Source: Duganella sp. Root1480D1 (GTDB lineage: Bacteria; Pseudomonadota; Gammaproteobacteria; Burkholderiales; Burkholderiaceae_D). From it: DNA of 64,000 nt. The notes beneath the pieces were generated by a model. It did not search any database, was not told the DNA's origin, and saw nothing but the letters and a program-made list of their open reading frames with translations. This document shows, one piece after another, positions 14,899 through 23,729 of this stretch. Each line of letters starts with the position of its first letter. Within the stretch, counting starts at the first letter, position 1. The stretch spans positions 184,598-248,597 of the forward strand of contig NZ_LMFZ01000045.1 of assembly GCF_001427305.1 (NCBI RefSeq). The letters are read 5' to 3'. The position numbers were made by a program, and so were the translations under genes.

Positions 14899-17800
14899 GC
14901 TTCCTCACTCAAGACGTCGAGCGCGGTACCGAAGTCCAGCGCTTCGATGGCAGTTTCCAATTGGGCCGTGGCATCGTCGCCGCGCTGGCTGGCCAGTTGC
15001 GGGCGCAGCTGGCGGAACTGCACCAGGGCGTCCAGGTCCTGCCGCCGCAGCATGTCGGCCAGGGTCTGCATGGCCGCCTGCAAATCCTGCTGCACGCCGG
15101 CCGCCGGTGCCGGCTGTTCCAGCTGCAGCCAGCGCGCCGCGGCCTGCAGCGTGGCCGACAGCGCGTCTTGCACCAGCGCGAATTGTTGCTTGACGGCCGC
15201 GCCGTCGCCGCTGCGCAAGGCTTGCTCGGCCGCCAGCGTGGCTTCGGCAAAGTTGCGCGCACCCAGGCTGCCGACGCCGCCGCGCAAGGCGTGCAGCGCC
15301 GCCGCCGCGCCGCTGGCGTCGCCGTCCTGCCAGCGCGCCTGCGCCGCATCGAATTCCGCCTGCGACTGGCGCACCACGCGCGCCACCAGCGCCACGATGT
15401 TCTGGCGCTGCGGTCCCTGGCCGATCACCGCCAGCAGCTTGCGGATAGCGAACACGCCCGGCTGCAGGTCTGCCGCCCCGCCCGCCGCCGGCTGCGGCCG
15501 CGCGGCCGCGCCCAGGTGGGCCGCGATGCTGGCCAGCATTTGCGTATAGTCGACCGGCTTGGGGATGAAGCCATCCATCCCGCATTCCCGGCAGCGGGCC
15601 TGCTCGGTATCGAGCACGCCCGCGCTCATGGCCAGGATCGGCAGCCGCAGGCCCATTTGCTGGCGCAGGATGCGGGTCGCTTCAAAACCGTCCATCACCG
15701 GCATCTGCACGTCCATCAGCACCAGGTCATAGTCAGCCGGGCCGTCGCGCAGCAAGTCCACCGCCTGCCGGCCATGCTCGGCCACCGTCACCTGGGCCCC
15801 GGCCGGCTCCAGCACGCCGCGCGCCACCACCTGGTTGGTCGGGTTGTCTTCCACCAGCAGGATGCGCGCGCCGCGCAGCACGCTGGCGTAGGCCGCCTGC
15901 GCGGCCTCCGGCGCCAGCGCCAAGCTGCCCTGCTGGCGCAAGCCTTGCAGCAGCAGGCGCATGGCACCAGGCAGTACCGGCTTGGCCAGCGCCGCCGCTT
16001 CGCCCGGCAGCGAATGGCGGTCCAGGCTGCGGTTCAGCGCGACCAGGCGCAAGCCCTCGAATGCGGCCGTGCCCTGGGCGTCCAGCAGCACCGAATCGAC
16101 CAGGGCGACGTCCCAGCTGGCGGCGTCCACGGCCGGCGCCGCCGCGTGCGCTTCCACCACGCAGCCCCAGCCCCGCAACTGCGCTTCCAGGTAGTGCAGC
16201 GTCGGCACATGGTCGTCGACCAGCAGCACGCGCATGCCGGCCAGCGCAGCGCTGTCGGCCTCGTCGCCGCGCTGGCGCCGCGCCACTTGCAGCGGCAGCG
16301 ACACCACGAACTCGCTGCCGCGCCCCGCTTCGCTGCTGACCGTGATGGTGCCGCCCATCAGTTGCACCAGTTGCTGGGAAATCGACAGTCCGAGCCCGGT
16401 GCCGCCAAAGCGCCGCGAGGTCGAGGTGTCAGCCTGCTCGAAAGGATTGAACAGGCGCCCCAACTGCTCGCCGCTCATGCCGATGCCGCTGTCGCTCACC
16501 ACCAGCTGCAGGATTTCCATCGAACTGCCCGGCGCGCTGCTGCCGATATGCACTCGCACCTCGCCTTCTGCGGTGAACTTGATGGCGTTGCCAACCAGGT
16601 TGAGCGCCACCTGGCGCAGACGCTGCAAATCGCCCACCAGGCTGGGCGGCATTTGCGGGTCCTGCGTGAGCAGCAGGTCGAGGCGCTTGCCGACGCTGGC
16701 CGACTGCATGGCAGCGGCCACCGCCTCGGCCAGCTCGTCGACCTGGAACGGTGCCGCTACCACGGTCAGCTTGCCCGCCTCGATCTTGGACAGGTCGAGA
16801 ATGTCGTTGACCAGGGCCAGCAGCGCACTGCCGGAGGCGCGGATCAGGCGCACGTATTCCTGCTGTTCGGCGCTGAGCGGGGTGCGCTCCAGCAGTTGCC
16901 CGATGCCCAGCACCGCATTCATCGGGGTGCGGATCTCATGGCTCATATTGGCCAGGAAGGCGCTCTTGGCGCGACTGGCTTCCTGCTGCTGCAGCTCGGC
17001 CTTCTTGCGTGCCGTGATGTCCAGCGCCACGATGTGGAAGCCGCACACCTCGCCCTGCACATCGGTGTCGGGGATGTAATCGGTCATGAAGTGGCGCTGC
17101 CAGCCGGCGCGCTCGGTATCGGTCTCGAAGTGCACCCGTTCGCCGCGCAGCGCCGCCGCCACCTGCGGCGCGAGCTGGCGGTACAGTACCTCGCCCAGCA
17201 CGTCCTGCATGCTGCGCCCGATCATGCCGGCCGGGTCGATGCCGAGCAGGGTCTGGTAGCTGCGGTTGGCAAAGCGGAATATCTCATCCTGGTCGACATA
17301 GCCGATGGCGGCCGGGTTATGGTCCGCCACCGTGCGCAGGAAGCGTTCCTTGTCGGCCAGCTCGAGCTGGACACTGGCCAGCGCCGAGAGCTGTTCTGCC
17401 GCCGCCTCTTCGCTGCGCCGGTTGTGCGTGGCATCGGTGACAAATACCACGTAGGCCTGCGCCCCGTCGAGCGCATGGCGCGCCAGCGTCAGCTCCGCGT
17501 CGAAGCGCGCACCGTCGCGGCGCCAGCCGGTCAGCGCCACCGGCTGCCCCACGCTGCCGTCGCCCAGGCTGGCCAGCAGGCCCGCACTGGCCTGCAGGAA
17601 TTGCTCGACCGGCTTGCCCAGCACGTCGGCGCGCTGCCAGCCGAAGATGGCGCCGGCCCGTTCATTCCAGTCGCTGACCATGCCATCGCTGGTCAGGCCG
17701 ATAAACGCTTCCTGGGTCGCCTCGAGCATGGCGCGCAGGCGCGCGGCATCGGCGTGCCCGGCCTCCAGCACCCGCGCCAGCTCGGCATCGCGCTCCTCAA

Positions 17801-18956
17801 GCTGCAGCAGCAACTGCCCTTTGTCGGCCGCCAGTTGCCGGGCCGCGCCCTGCTGGCGCTGCAGCACCGCGTTGCAGGCTTCGCGCAGGCTTTCCAGTTC
17901 GCTGAAGCCGCCCGCCAGCGGCGGCACCTCGCGCGCCTCGCCCTGCTCCACGGCGCGTAGCGCGGCCTGCGCCTGCTGCAACGGCTGCAGCAAGGCGCGC
18001 GCCGTGCGCCAGCCAAGCAAGGCAAACAGCACGGCCAGCGCCATGCCGACCAGCGCCACCCCGGCCTGCAGCCGGCGCACCGGCGCCAGCGCGCTGGCGG
18101 CATCCTGCCTGACCAGCACGGTCCAGCCCAGCCCCGGATAGCCGTCATACCCGCGGGTGCGGCCGTAGCCCACCAGGTAGTCGCGCCCATCGGCCCAGCG
18201 TTCTTCCACATAACCGGCATGCTGCAGCCGCGCCTGCGCCAGCGCTGCGCTTGGCAAGGGCTGTTCCAGCAAGCCGTCAGGACCAGCCAGCACCTTGCCG
18301 CCGCGCGACACCACCAGCACGTTTTCAGCCAGTAGTTCGCGCGCCCAGTTCCAGTGCAGCTGCACGCCCAGTACCCCGGCCGGGCGGCTGGCGCCGTCGT
18401 AATACGGGAACGCCAGGTCGATCACACGCAAGGCGCGGCTGCCGTTGGACGGCAGCAGGTGCCCCAGCAGCGGATCGGCATGCACGTCGTGCACGTAGAC
18501 CCCGCTTGGCGCTTCGGCCCACCACGGCTGTTGCGCAACATTGGCACCTTCCAGCACGCCGCCGGTGGCGATGGTGACCTTGCCGGCCGCATCGGCCAGC
18601 CCGATCCAGGCATACAGGGGATAGGTGCGCTGCAGGTCGTCCAGCAGGTGGCGTCGTTGCGCCACAGTGTGCTCGGCACCGGATGCCCCGGCGCGGCGCG
18701 CCAGCAGCTGGACTTCGCGATAGCGCTCGAACATGGCAGCGTCGAGCTGGTCGGCGCTGTCGCCGGCCCGCTGGGCCAGTCCCTGGCCGATGCTGCGCTT
18801 CAGTTCCGCCGCAGTGCGCCAGCCCAGCAAGCCGGCGGCCAGCAGGGTCAGCAGCAAAACTGCCGTTACCAGCAGCCCGGCCAGCACCGTCCCCAGGCCC
18901 GCCGGGCCGATCCTGTGTCGCAGGGAAGCACGTTCGGGCAAGGCGTGGTCTGGCAT
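14880..18956 (-). CDS. Large hybrid sensor histidine kinase (sensor-PAS-PAS-HK-REC-REC-Hpt)
   Basis: A 1358-residue inner-membrane kinase. TM1 is at residues about 22-46, a periplasmic Cache-like sensor follows to about 300, and TM2 is at about 300-320 with a HAMP-like segment. Two PAS domains cover about 410-660. The HisKA phospho-His lies in FLANMSHEIRTPMN (about 672), the ATPase N and G boxes near 789 and 852, receiver 1 at about 908-1020, receiver 2 at about 1030-1145 with LMDVQMPVMDG (about 1080), and an Hpt-like segment LHALRGGVGSLGA near 1221. Receiver 1 is degenerate and lacks the usual MP after its Asp. The REC-GGDEF gene downstream is the likely target. Confidence 0.9.
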   Translation of the reverse strand: MPDHALPERASLRHRIGPAGLGTVLAGLLVTAVLLLTLLAAGLLGWRTAAELKRSIGQGLAQRAGDSADQLDAAMFERYREVQLLARRAGASGAEHTVAQRRHLLDDLQRTYPLYAWIGLADAAGKVTIATGGVLEGANVAQQPWWAEAPSGVYVHDVHADPLLGHLLPSNGSRALRVIDLAFPYYDGASRPAGVLGVQLHWNWARELLAENVLVVSRGGKVLAGPDGLLEQPLPSAALAQARLQHAGYVEERWADGRDYLVGYGRTRGYDGYPGLGWTVLVRQDAASALAPVRRLQAGVALVGMALAVLFALLGWRTARALLQPLQQAQAALRAVEQGEAREVPPLAGGFSELESLREACNAVLQRQQGAARQLAADKGQLLLQLEERDAELARVLEAGHADAARLRAMLEATQEAFIGLTSDGMVSDWNERAGAIFGWQRADVLGKPVEQFLQASAGLLASLGDGSVGQPVALTGWRRDGARFDAELTLARHALDGAQAYVVFVTDATHNRRSEEAAAEQLSALASVQLELADKERFLRTVADHNPAAIGYVDQDEIFRFANRSYQTLLGIDPAGMIGRSMQDVLGEVLYRQLAPQVAAALRGERVHFETDTERAGWQRHFMTDYIPDTDVQGEVCGFHIVALDITARKKAELQQQEASRAKSAFLANMSHEIRTPMNAVLGIGQLLERTPLSAEQQEYVRLIRASGSALLALVNDILDLSKIEAGKLTVVAAPFQVDELAEAVAAAMQSASVGKRLDLLLTQDPQMPPSLVGDLQRLRQVALNLVGNAIKFTAEGEVRVHIGSSAPGSSMEILQLVVSDSGIGMSGEQLGRLFNPFEQADTSTSRRFGGTGLGLSISQQLVQLMGGTITVSSEAGRGSEFVVSLPLQVARRQRGDEADSAALAGMRVLLVDDHVPTLHYLEAQLRGWGCVVEAHAAAPAVDAASWDVALVDSVLLDAQGTAAFEGLRLVALNRSLDRHSLPGEAAALAKPVLPGAMRLLLQGLRQQGSLALAPEAAQAAYASVLRGARILLVEDNPTNQVVARGVLEPAGAQVTVAEHGRQAVDLLRDGPADYDLVLMDVQMPVMDGFEATRILRQQMGLRLPILAMSAGVLDTEQARCRECGMDGFIPKPVDYTQMLASIAAHLGAAARPQPAAGGAADLQPGVFAIRKLLAVIGQGPQRQNIVALVARVVRQSQAEFDAAQARWQDGDASGAAAALHALRGGVGSLGARNFAEATLAAEQALRSGDGAAVKQQFALVQDALSATLQAAARWLQLEQPAPAAGVQQDLQAAMQTLADMLRRQDLDALVQFRQLRPQLASQRGDDATAQLETAIEALDFGTALDVLSEEAWKAPS

Positions 18957-19039
18957 GGCAGCTCCGGTTCTCCGAAGCCCCGAGTATAACCGACTCTCCA
19001 GCGAAAAGTTGCCAGAAAGTCTTGTTCAAACTGCCTTGC

Positions 19040-19222
19040 TTAATGCACTTTACGCCCCGAGCGCGACTTCTGGGCCTTGGTTTCGCCGTGTTCGCGGCGC
19101 TGCTTGTTCACGATGCGCGCCGCGACTTCTTCTTCGCGGCCGGGATAGCGGTGCTCCTGCTTGAACTCCTGCTTGAGTTCCTTGTACTCGCGTTCCCGTT
19201 TCTGGCTGGCTCCTCTTGGCAT
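19040..19222 (-). CDS. Small basic conserved protein, 60 aa
   Basis: A very charged, helical 60-residue protein (MPRGASQKREREYKELKQEF, then REEEVAARIVNKQRREHGET). Similar small proteins are widespread in proteobacteria and are often labelled plasmid-stabilisation or Rho-factor-like without experimental support. A strong AAGGAGG site lies 8 bp before the ATG. It stands alone between the kinase gene and the chemotaxis pseudogene. Its function is unknown. Confidence 0.75.
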   Translation of the reverse strand: MPRGASQKREREYKELKQEFKQEHRYPGREEEVAARIVNKQRREHGETKAQKSRSGRKVH

Positions 19223-19373
19223 GACAGGCCTCCTTGTTTCAAATCCTGCCTACATGCTAGCCAAGGTTGGGCAGGCACAGCGCACGTAAAGCGCGCCCAC
19301 TTTCACTACTTTATCGACATGCAAGTATTTATTCCAGGCAATAGGTATTTTCAAAATGACTGGAGAGGCTCCC

Positions 19374-20263
19374 ATGCACGATCATTACAGCAAGGCCCAC
19401 AAGCTGCTCATCCCAGTCTTGTGGCCACCACGCGGTGGGCATGATCGAACTGCATTTCGGCATTTTCGTGCTGCTGGCACTGCTGAAGGTCTACCAAGAC
19501 TGGCGCGTGATCGTGGCAGCGGCCGCCTTTGCCGCGGTGCACCACCTGTCCTTCAATTTCCTGCAGCAGGCCGGCTTCGGCACCATTTCGCAGTCAGCTT
19601 CACGCGCCAGCGCATACAGACCGAGGCCGACCGCCGCACCCTGCAAGCCAGCTTCAACCGCATGCACCCGCACGCTTACCGAAGCCCACGCCGGGCTCGA
19701 CGCCATCAGCGATGCGGCGCACGCCATCGCCAGCGGCAACCAGGAGCCGTCGGCGCGCATCGAACAACAAGCGGCCAAACTGCTGCGCACTGTGGGCACC
19801 GTACAACAACTGGCGCAGGCGGTGCGCCAGACGGCCGACGATGCGCACGCCGCCACTGAACTGGTGAGCCGCGCCTCGCAGGACGCGGTCCAGGGTGGCC
19901 CAGCGCAGCGCCACGGCCGCGCAGGAAATCCGGCAGATGATCGGCGATTCGGTCGCAAAAGCCGGACACGGCAACCAGCTGGCCGGCGCTACTGGGCAAG
20001 TGATGGAGCAACTGGTGGAATCGGTGCAGCAGGTGGCGGGACTGATGCAAGGCATCACGGCTGGCAGCCGGGCCCAGGCGGCCGGCATTGAACTGGTGAC
20101 CAGCGCCGTCGGCGCAATGGACCAGGTGACGCAGCAGAACGCCGAACTGGTACAGCAGGCGGCCGGCGCCTCGGCCACCATGCTGGAACATGCGCGCCGC
20201 CTGGCTCAGCTCATGGGCAGCCAGGCCGACGGACAGCAGCAGCGCACGCTGGCGCTGCGCTGA
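19374..20263 (+). pseudogene. Decayed methyl-accepting chemotaxis protein
   Basis: Pieces of a chemotaxis receptor appear in order but in different frames. They are MHDHYSKAHKLLIPVLW (19374), then GMIELHFGIFVLLA and AAVHHLSFNFLQQAGFG (from 19438), then RIQTEADRRTLQASF in another frame, LTEAHAGLDAISDAAHAIASG and VQQLAQAVRQTADDA (to about 19890), and finally SATAAQEIRQMIGDS to AAGASATMLEHARRLAQLM (to 20263). Membrane segments near the N-terminus and the conserved signalling tip of the hairpin are missing. At least three frameshifts and several deletions are needed, so no functional receptor is made. GGAGAGG precedes the original ATG. Confidence 0.85.
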
Positions 20264-21256
20264 TCAGAACTGCTCGACCCAGGCCGCCAGCTGCGACGGG
20301 GTCAGCGCCGCGTCGGCCTGCACCAGGCGGCATTCGACGCCCAGCACATTGCTGGCCATTTGCAGTGATGCGCCGCGCTTGCCCATCCACAGCAGGCAGG
20401 CCAGCCAGAACGCGTGCTGCGACGATACCGGGGCGCTGGTTGGCGTTTCCAGGAATTCGGTGAGCTGGGACGCCTTCAGGAACAGGCCGTGGCTGGCGTC
20501 CACCGCGCGGAAGGTCGGTCCGAACGCTTCCGCCAGCAGCGCGAAGGCATGGGCCGGGTTGGCATCGGGATAGCGCTGCTCGAGGTCTTGCAGGTGGTCG
20601 CGCACGGCGCAGCCGAAGGCGGCGCTGCGGAAAGCCTCCGAGCTGATCAGGTCCGAGTGGTCCAGCATCAGCCAGTCCGGTTCCGGTGGCGTCATGCCGG
20701 CGCTCAGGGCACCGGCCAGGTAGCTTTCCACCGGCACGAACGAGGGCCCGGCCGACAGGCTGGCGGCCAGCGTGTACAGGGTACCGATGCGGCTGGCCAC
20801 GGCCTGCTTCTGGCGTACCAGCAGCTTTTCGCGCAGCAGCTGCGAGTGCTCCTTTTGCAGCTTGGCCAGGGCCAGCGCCTGCTTCAGCTCCATGCGCAGC
20901 GCGGCGATATCCCAGGGCTTCTGAATGTAGCGGTGGATCTGGCCCTGGTTGACCGCGTCGACCGTGTGTTCCAGTTCCGAATAGGCGGTGGTCAGGATGC
21001 GCACGATATGCGGGTAGCGGTCCCACGCGTAGAACAGCAGCTCATTGCCGTAGGCCCCGGGCATGCGCTGGTCCGATACCAGCACCGCGATGTCGTCGGC
21101 GTGCTCGTCGAGCATGCGCTTGCCCTCCTCCACCGACTCGGCCACATAGACCGGCGCCAGCGAGCCCAGGGCGCGCTGGAAATATTTGAGGGCGGTCGCC
21201 TCGTCGTCGACGTAGAGGATCGCCGGCGCGGGTCGTGCCGATTCTTTTTCTATCAT
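20264..21256 (-). CDS. phcQ: Response regulator, PhcQ-like
   Basis: A 330-residue protein with an N-terminal receiver (residues about 10-130: ILYVDDEATALKYFQRAL, LVSDQRMPG, IQKPWD) and a roughly 190-residue C-terminal helical region of no recognised output family. As last gene of a B-S-R-Q order it matches PhcQ of the Ralstonia phc locus, which modulates signalling to the global regulator PhcA. I chose the ATG at 21256 because it overlaps the phcR stop (ATGA) and follows GAAGGAA; an upstream in-frame start at 21307 lies inside phcR. The gene name rests on order and architecture. Confidence 0.8.
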   Translation of the reverse strand: MIEKESARPAPAILYVDDEATALKYFQRALGSLAPVYVAESVEEGKRMLDEHADDIAVLVSDQRMPGAYGNELLFYAWDRYPHIVRILTTAYSELEHTVDAVNQGQIHRYIQKPWDIAALRMELKQALALAKLQKEHSQLLREKLLVRQKQAVASRIGTLYTLAASLSAGPSFVPVESYLAGALSAGMTPPEPDWLMLDHSDLISSEAFRSAAFGCAVRDHLQDLEQRYPDANPAHAFALLAEAFGPTFRAVDASHGLFLKASQLTEFLETPTSAPVSSQHAFWLACLLWMGKRGASLQMASNVLGVECRLVQADAALTPSQLAAWVEQF

Positions 21257-22371
21257 GCTGGTTCCTTCTCTAACTGCGGGAAATTCATGGTGACGGTGGT
21301 GCGGCAACCCTGTTCCGACTGCACCCGCAAGTGGCCGCCGAAAGATTGCATCACACGGTTGCAGAAGATCAGCCCCCAGCCGCTGCCGCCTTCGTCGCCA
21401 TGCATGGACACCGGGTCCAGCAACAGGCGGTTCAGCAGCGCCGGCGCAATGCCGGGGCCATTGTCTTCCACGACAATATACGGGCGCTGTGCCACGCCCA
21501 CGGTGATCCTGACGGCCGGATCGGGCTGACCTTGCAGCGCGCGCAGCGCATTGCTGAGCAGCGAAGACAGCACCAGCGCCACGCAGTTTGGCGAGGCGCG
21601 CACATTGAAGTCGGCCTGCACATCCACTTCGATCATCTCGCGCTGGCCGGGCGCCAGCGGATACACGCCCAGCAAGGCCGTGACCATCTGCTGCGCGCTG
21701 CCGCTGGCCAGGCGCGCGGCCGGCACCACGCTGGCGCGCTTGACCGATTCGACAAACGAAGCCAGCACCGACAGGCAGTAACGCGCGTTGTCGTTCATGT
21801 GCGCCGCGGCGTTGCCGATATCGGCGCGCAGCGGCAAGCCATTGTCTTCCACCTGGCCGTTGATGCGGCGCTGGATATTGCGCGCGAAATTGGCAATGGT
21901 GGCCAGTGGCGTATTCAGTTCGTGCGCCAGGAAAGCCACCGTTTCTTCGATGGCCAGCAGGCTTTGGCGGCGCATCGCGCGTTCACGCGCGCTTTCGCTG
22001 GCCAGGCGCAGCGCATCGCGCACGGTATGGGTATCCAGCGGCTTTTCCAGGATGCGGAAGATGTCGCCGCCGTTGATGGTCTCCAGCAGCACTTCCTTGT
22101 CGGCATAAGCCGTCACCAGGATGCGCACCAGATGCGGGTAATCGCGCTCGACCTGGCGCAGCAGCTCGCCGCCGACGCGGCCCGGCATGCGGTAATCGGT
22201 GACCAGCACGTCGATATCGCTGTCAGGCTTGGCCAGGATTTCCAGCGCCTCGTCCACGCTCGGGGCGGTCAATACGGTGAAATCGTTTTCCACCGCGCGC
22301 GCAAAATACTTGCGCGCCAGCTCCTCGTCGTCCACATACAGCACCGTCGGGGCCTGGCTGCGTTGGTTCAT
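21253..22371 (-). CDS. phcR: Receiver-histidine kinase, PhcR-like
   Basis: A 372-residue protein with the unusual order receiver then kinase. The receiver (residues about 8-125) has VLYVDDEELARKYFARA, LVTDYRMPG and LEKPLD. The kinase core has the H-box FLAHELNTPLATIANFARN (about 150), an N-box in LSSLLSNALRAL, and G-boxes VEDNGPGIAP and GSGWGLIFCNRV. PhcR of Ralstonia has this same receiver-plus-kinase layout. The start overlaps the phcS stop by 4 bp and the stop overlaps phcQ. It presumably receives phosphate from PhcS and relays the density signal. Confidence 0.85.
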   Translation of the reverse strand: MNQRSQAPTVLYVDDEELARKYFARAVENDFTVLTAPSVDEALEILAKPDSDIDVLVTDYRMPGRVGGELLRQVERDYPHLVRILVTAYADKEVLLETINGGDIFRILEKPLDTHTVRDALRLASESARERAMRRQSLLAIEETVAFLAHELNTPLATIANFARNIQRRINGQVEDNGLPLRADIGNAAAHMNDNARYCLSVLASFVESVKRASVVPAARLASGSAQQMVTALLGVYPLAPGQREMIEVDVQADFNVRASPNCVALVLSSLLSNALRALQGQPDPAVRITVGVAQRPYIVVEDNGPGIAPALLNRLLLDPVSMHGDEGGSGWGLIFCNRVMQSFGGHLRVQSEQGCRTTVTMNFPQLEKEPA

Positions 22372-23729
22372 TTCTCACCTCCGGTCACGCGCGGCAAGTC
22401 AAACGTGAACCTGGTCCATTCGCCCGGCACGCTTTCCGCGGCCAGCAGACCGCCGTGGCGCTGGATCACGCTGTAGCAGATCGACAGGCCCAGCCCCAGG
22501 CCCTGCCCGACTTCGCGGGTGGTGAAGAATGGTTCGAAGACGCGCCCGATATTCTCCGGCGCGATGCCGGGGCCGTTGTCGCGCACCGTGATCTGCAGGC
22601 GGTCGCCGCGCGCTTCCGCGTAGATATCGATGCTTGGCCCCTGGGTGGCGCCTTTGCGCATGGCCAGCGCCGCATTACTCAACAGGTTGATCAGCACGCC
22701 GATGATGGCCGCCTCGTCGCCCCGCACCAGGGTGTCCGGCTGCAGGTGGCGATTGACCTTGATGCCCTTGATTTCGTGGCCTACCAGGCGCACCGACGAT
22801 TCCAGTGCGCGCTCGAACAGGAATTGCGCGCTTTCATGGTCGCTGCCGGACTTGCGGTAGGCGAAAGTCTTCAGGTCCGATACGATGTACTGCACCCGCT
22901 GCATGCCCGATTTGGCATCGGTCAGGCATTCCAACAGCACTTCGCTGCTCTTGGCGCCCGGCTCCTCCATCGCGATGTCGATCGCCATCATGCAGAAGTT
23001 GACCGGGTTGTTCACCTCGTGCAGCAGGCCGGCCGCCAGGGTGCCCAGGGCTGCCATCTTTTCCTGCTGCAGCATCTGGCCCTTGATTTCAGCCAGGCTG
23101 CGGTTGTTCGCCTCGAGCTGGGCATTCTTGTCGGCCAGCTCCGCCTTGAGCTGGAACAGGTTGAAGCGGGCCTGTTCGTTGTAATAGGTGCAGACCGCGC
23201 TGGCGATGGCGCTGAAGGCCAGCAGCAGCGAATTGACGGCAAACGCGCCGCCCACCGGCGCCTGGCCGTCGTACACCCAGCAGGCCGCCGCGTACAGCAG
23301 GTAGGTCAACAGTCCAAGCGTCAGGTTCTGCCACATGCGGAAGGCAAACGCGATGGCCGAGGCGAACACGCCAAGGTTGAGGCCCGCGTAATAGATCGAG
23401 GACGCGCCTTCTGTCACGGCAATCATCCAGGCAATCATCACCTGCGGCAGCATCAGCCAGGTAAAGCTCATCGCCTCTACATGGCGCGCGCCCCAGGGCT
23501 GGCGCATCAGGCCGATAATGCCCAGGATGGCCAGCGACACCAGCACACGCGCCAGCGTAAATTCCCACAGGTGGTCGGGATACAGGCTGAAATCCAGGCC
23601 GATCCCCAGCAACACCAGGCCGATCGCCGTCCACGCGCCGCCGCGGCTGAAGCGCAGGCGGTAGGCGCGCAAGTCGGATTCATAGGCCGAATGCAGGTGC
23701 AGGTTCACGTAGGGCGCCGGTCCGGTCAT
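22368..23729 (-). CDS. phcS: Membrane sensor histidine kinase, PhcS-like
   Basis: A 453-residue kinase. The first 205 residues hold about six membrane helices with short loops. A coiled linker follows, then the H-box LAAGLLHEVNNPVNF (about 235), an N-box LINLLSNAALAM, and ATPase boxes VRDNGPGIAPENIG and GQGLGLGLSICYSVIQ. In Ralstonia, PhcS is the receptor kinase for 3-hydroxy-fatty-acid methyl esters. The start at 23729 overlaps the phcB stop (ATGA), which decides it against a longer upstream frame. Confidence 0.87.
   Translation of the reverse strand: MTGPAPYVNLHLHSAYESDLRAYRLRFSRGGAWTAIGLVLLGIGLDFSLYPDHLWEFTLARVLVSLAILGIIGLMRQPWGARHVEAMSFTWLMLPQVMIAWMIAVTEGASSIYYAGLNLGVFASAIAFAFRMWQNLTLGLLTYLLYAAACWVYDGQAPVGGAFAVNSLLLAFSAIASAVCTYYNEQARFNLFQLKAELADKNAQLEANNRSLAEIKGQMLQQEKMAALGTLAAGLLHEVNNPVNFCMMAIDIAMEEPGAKSSEVLLECLTDAKSGMQRVQYIVSDLKTFAYRKSGSDHESAQFLFERALESSVRLVGHEIKGIKVNRHLQPDTLVRGDEAAIIGVLINLLSNAALAMRKGATQGPSIDIYAEARGDRLQITVRDNGPGIAPENIGRVFEPFFTTREVGQGLGLGLSICYSVIQRHGGLLAAESVPGEWTRFTFDLPRVTGGEK

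Noticed and set aside
14961..17960. 999-codon open frame antisense to the hybrid kinase
   Set aside because: The complementary strand encodes a clear kinase with conserved motifs. This frame is compositionally biased and has no domain.
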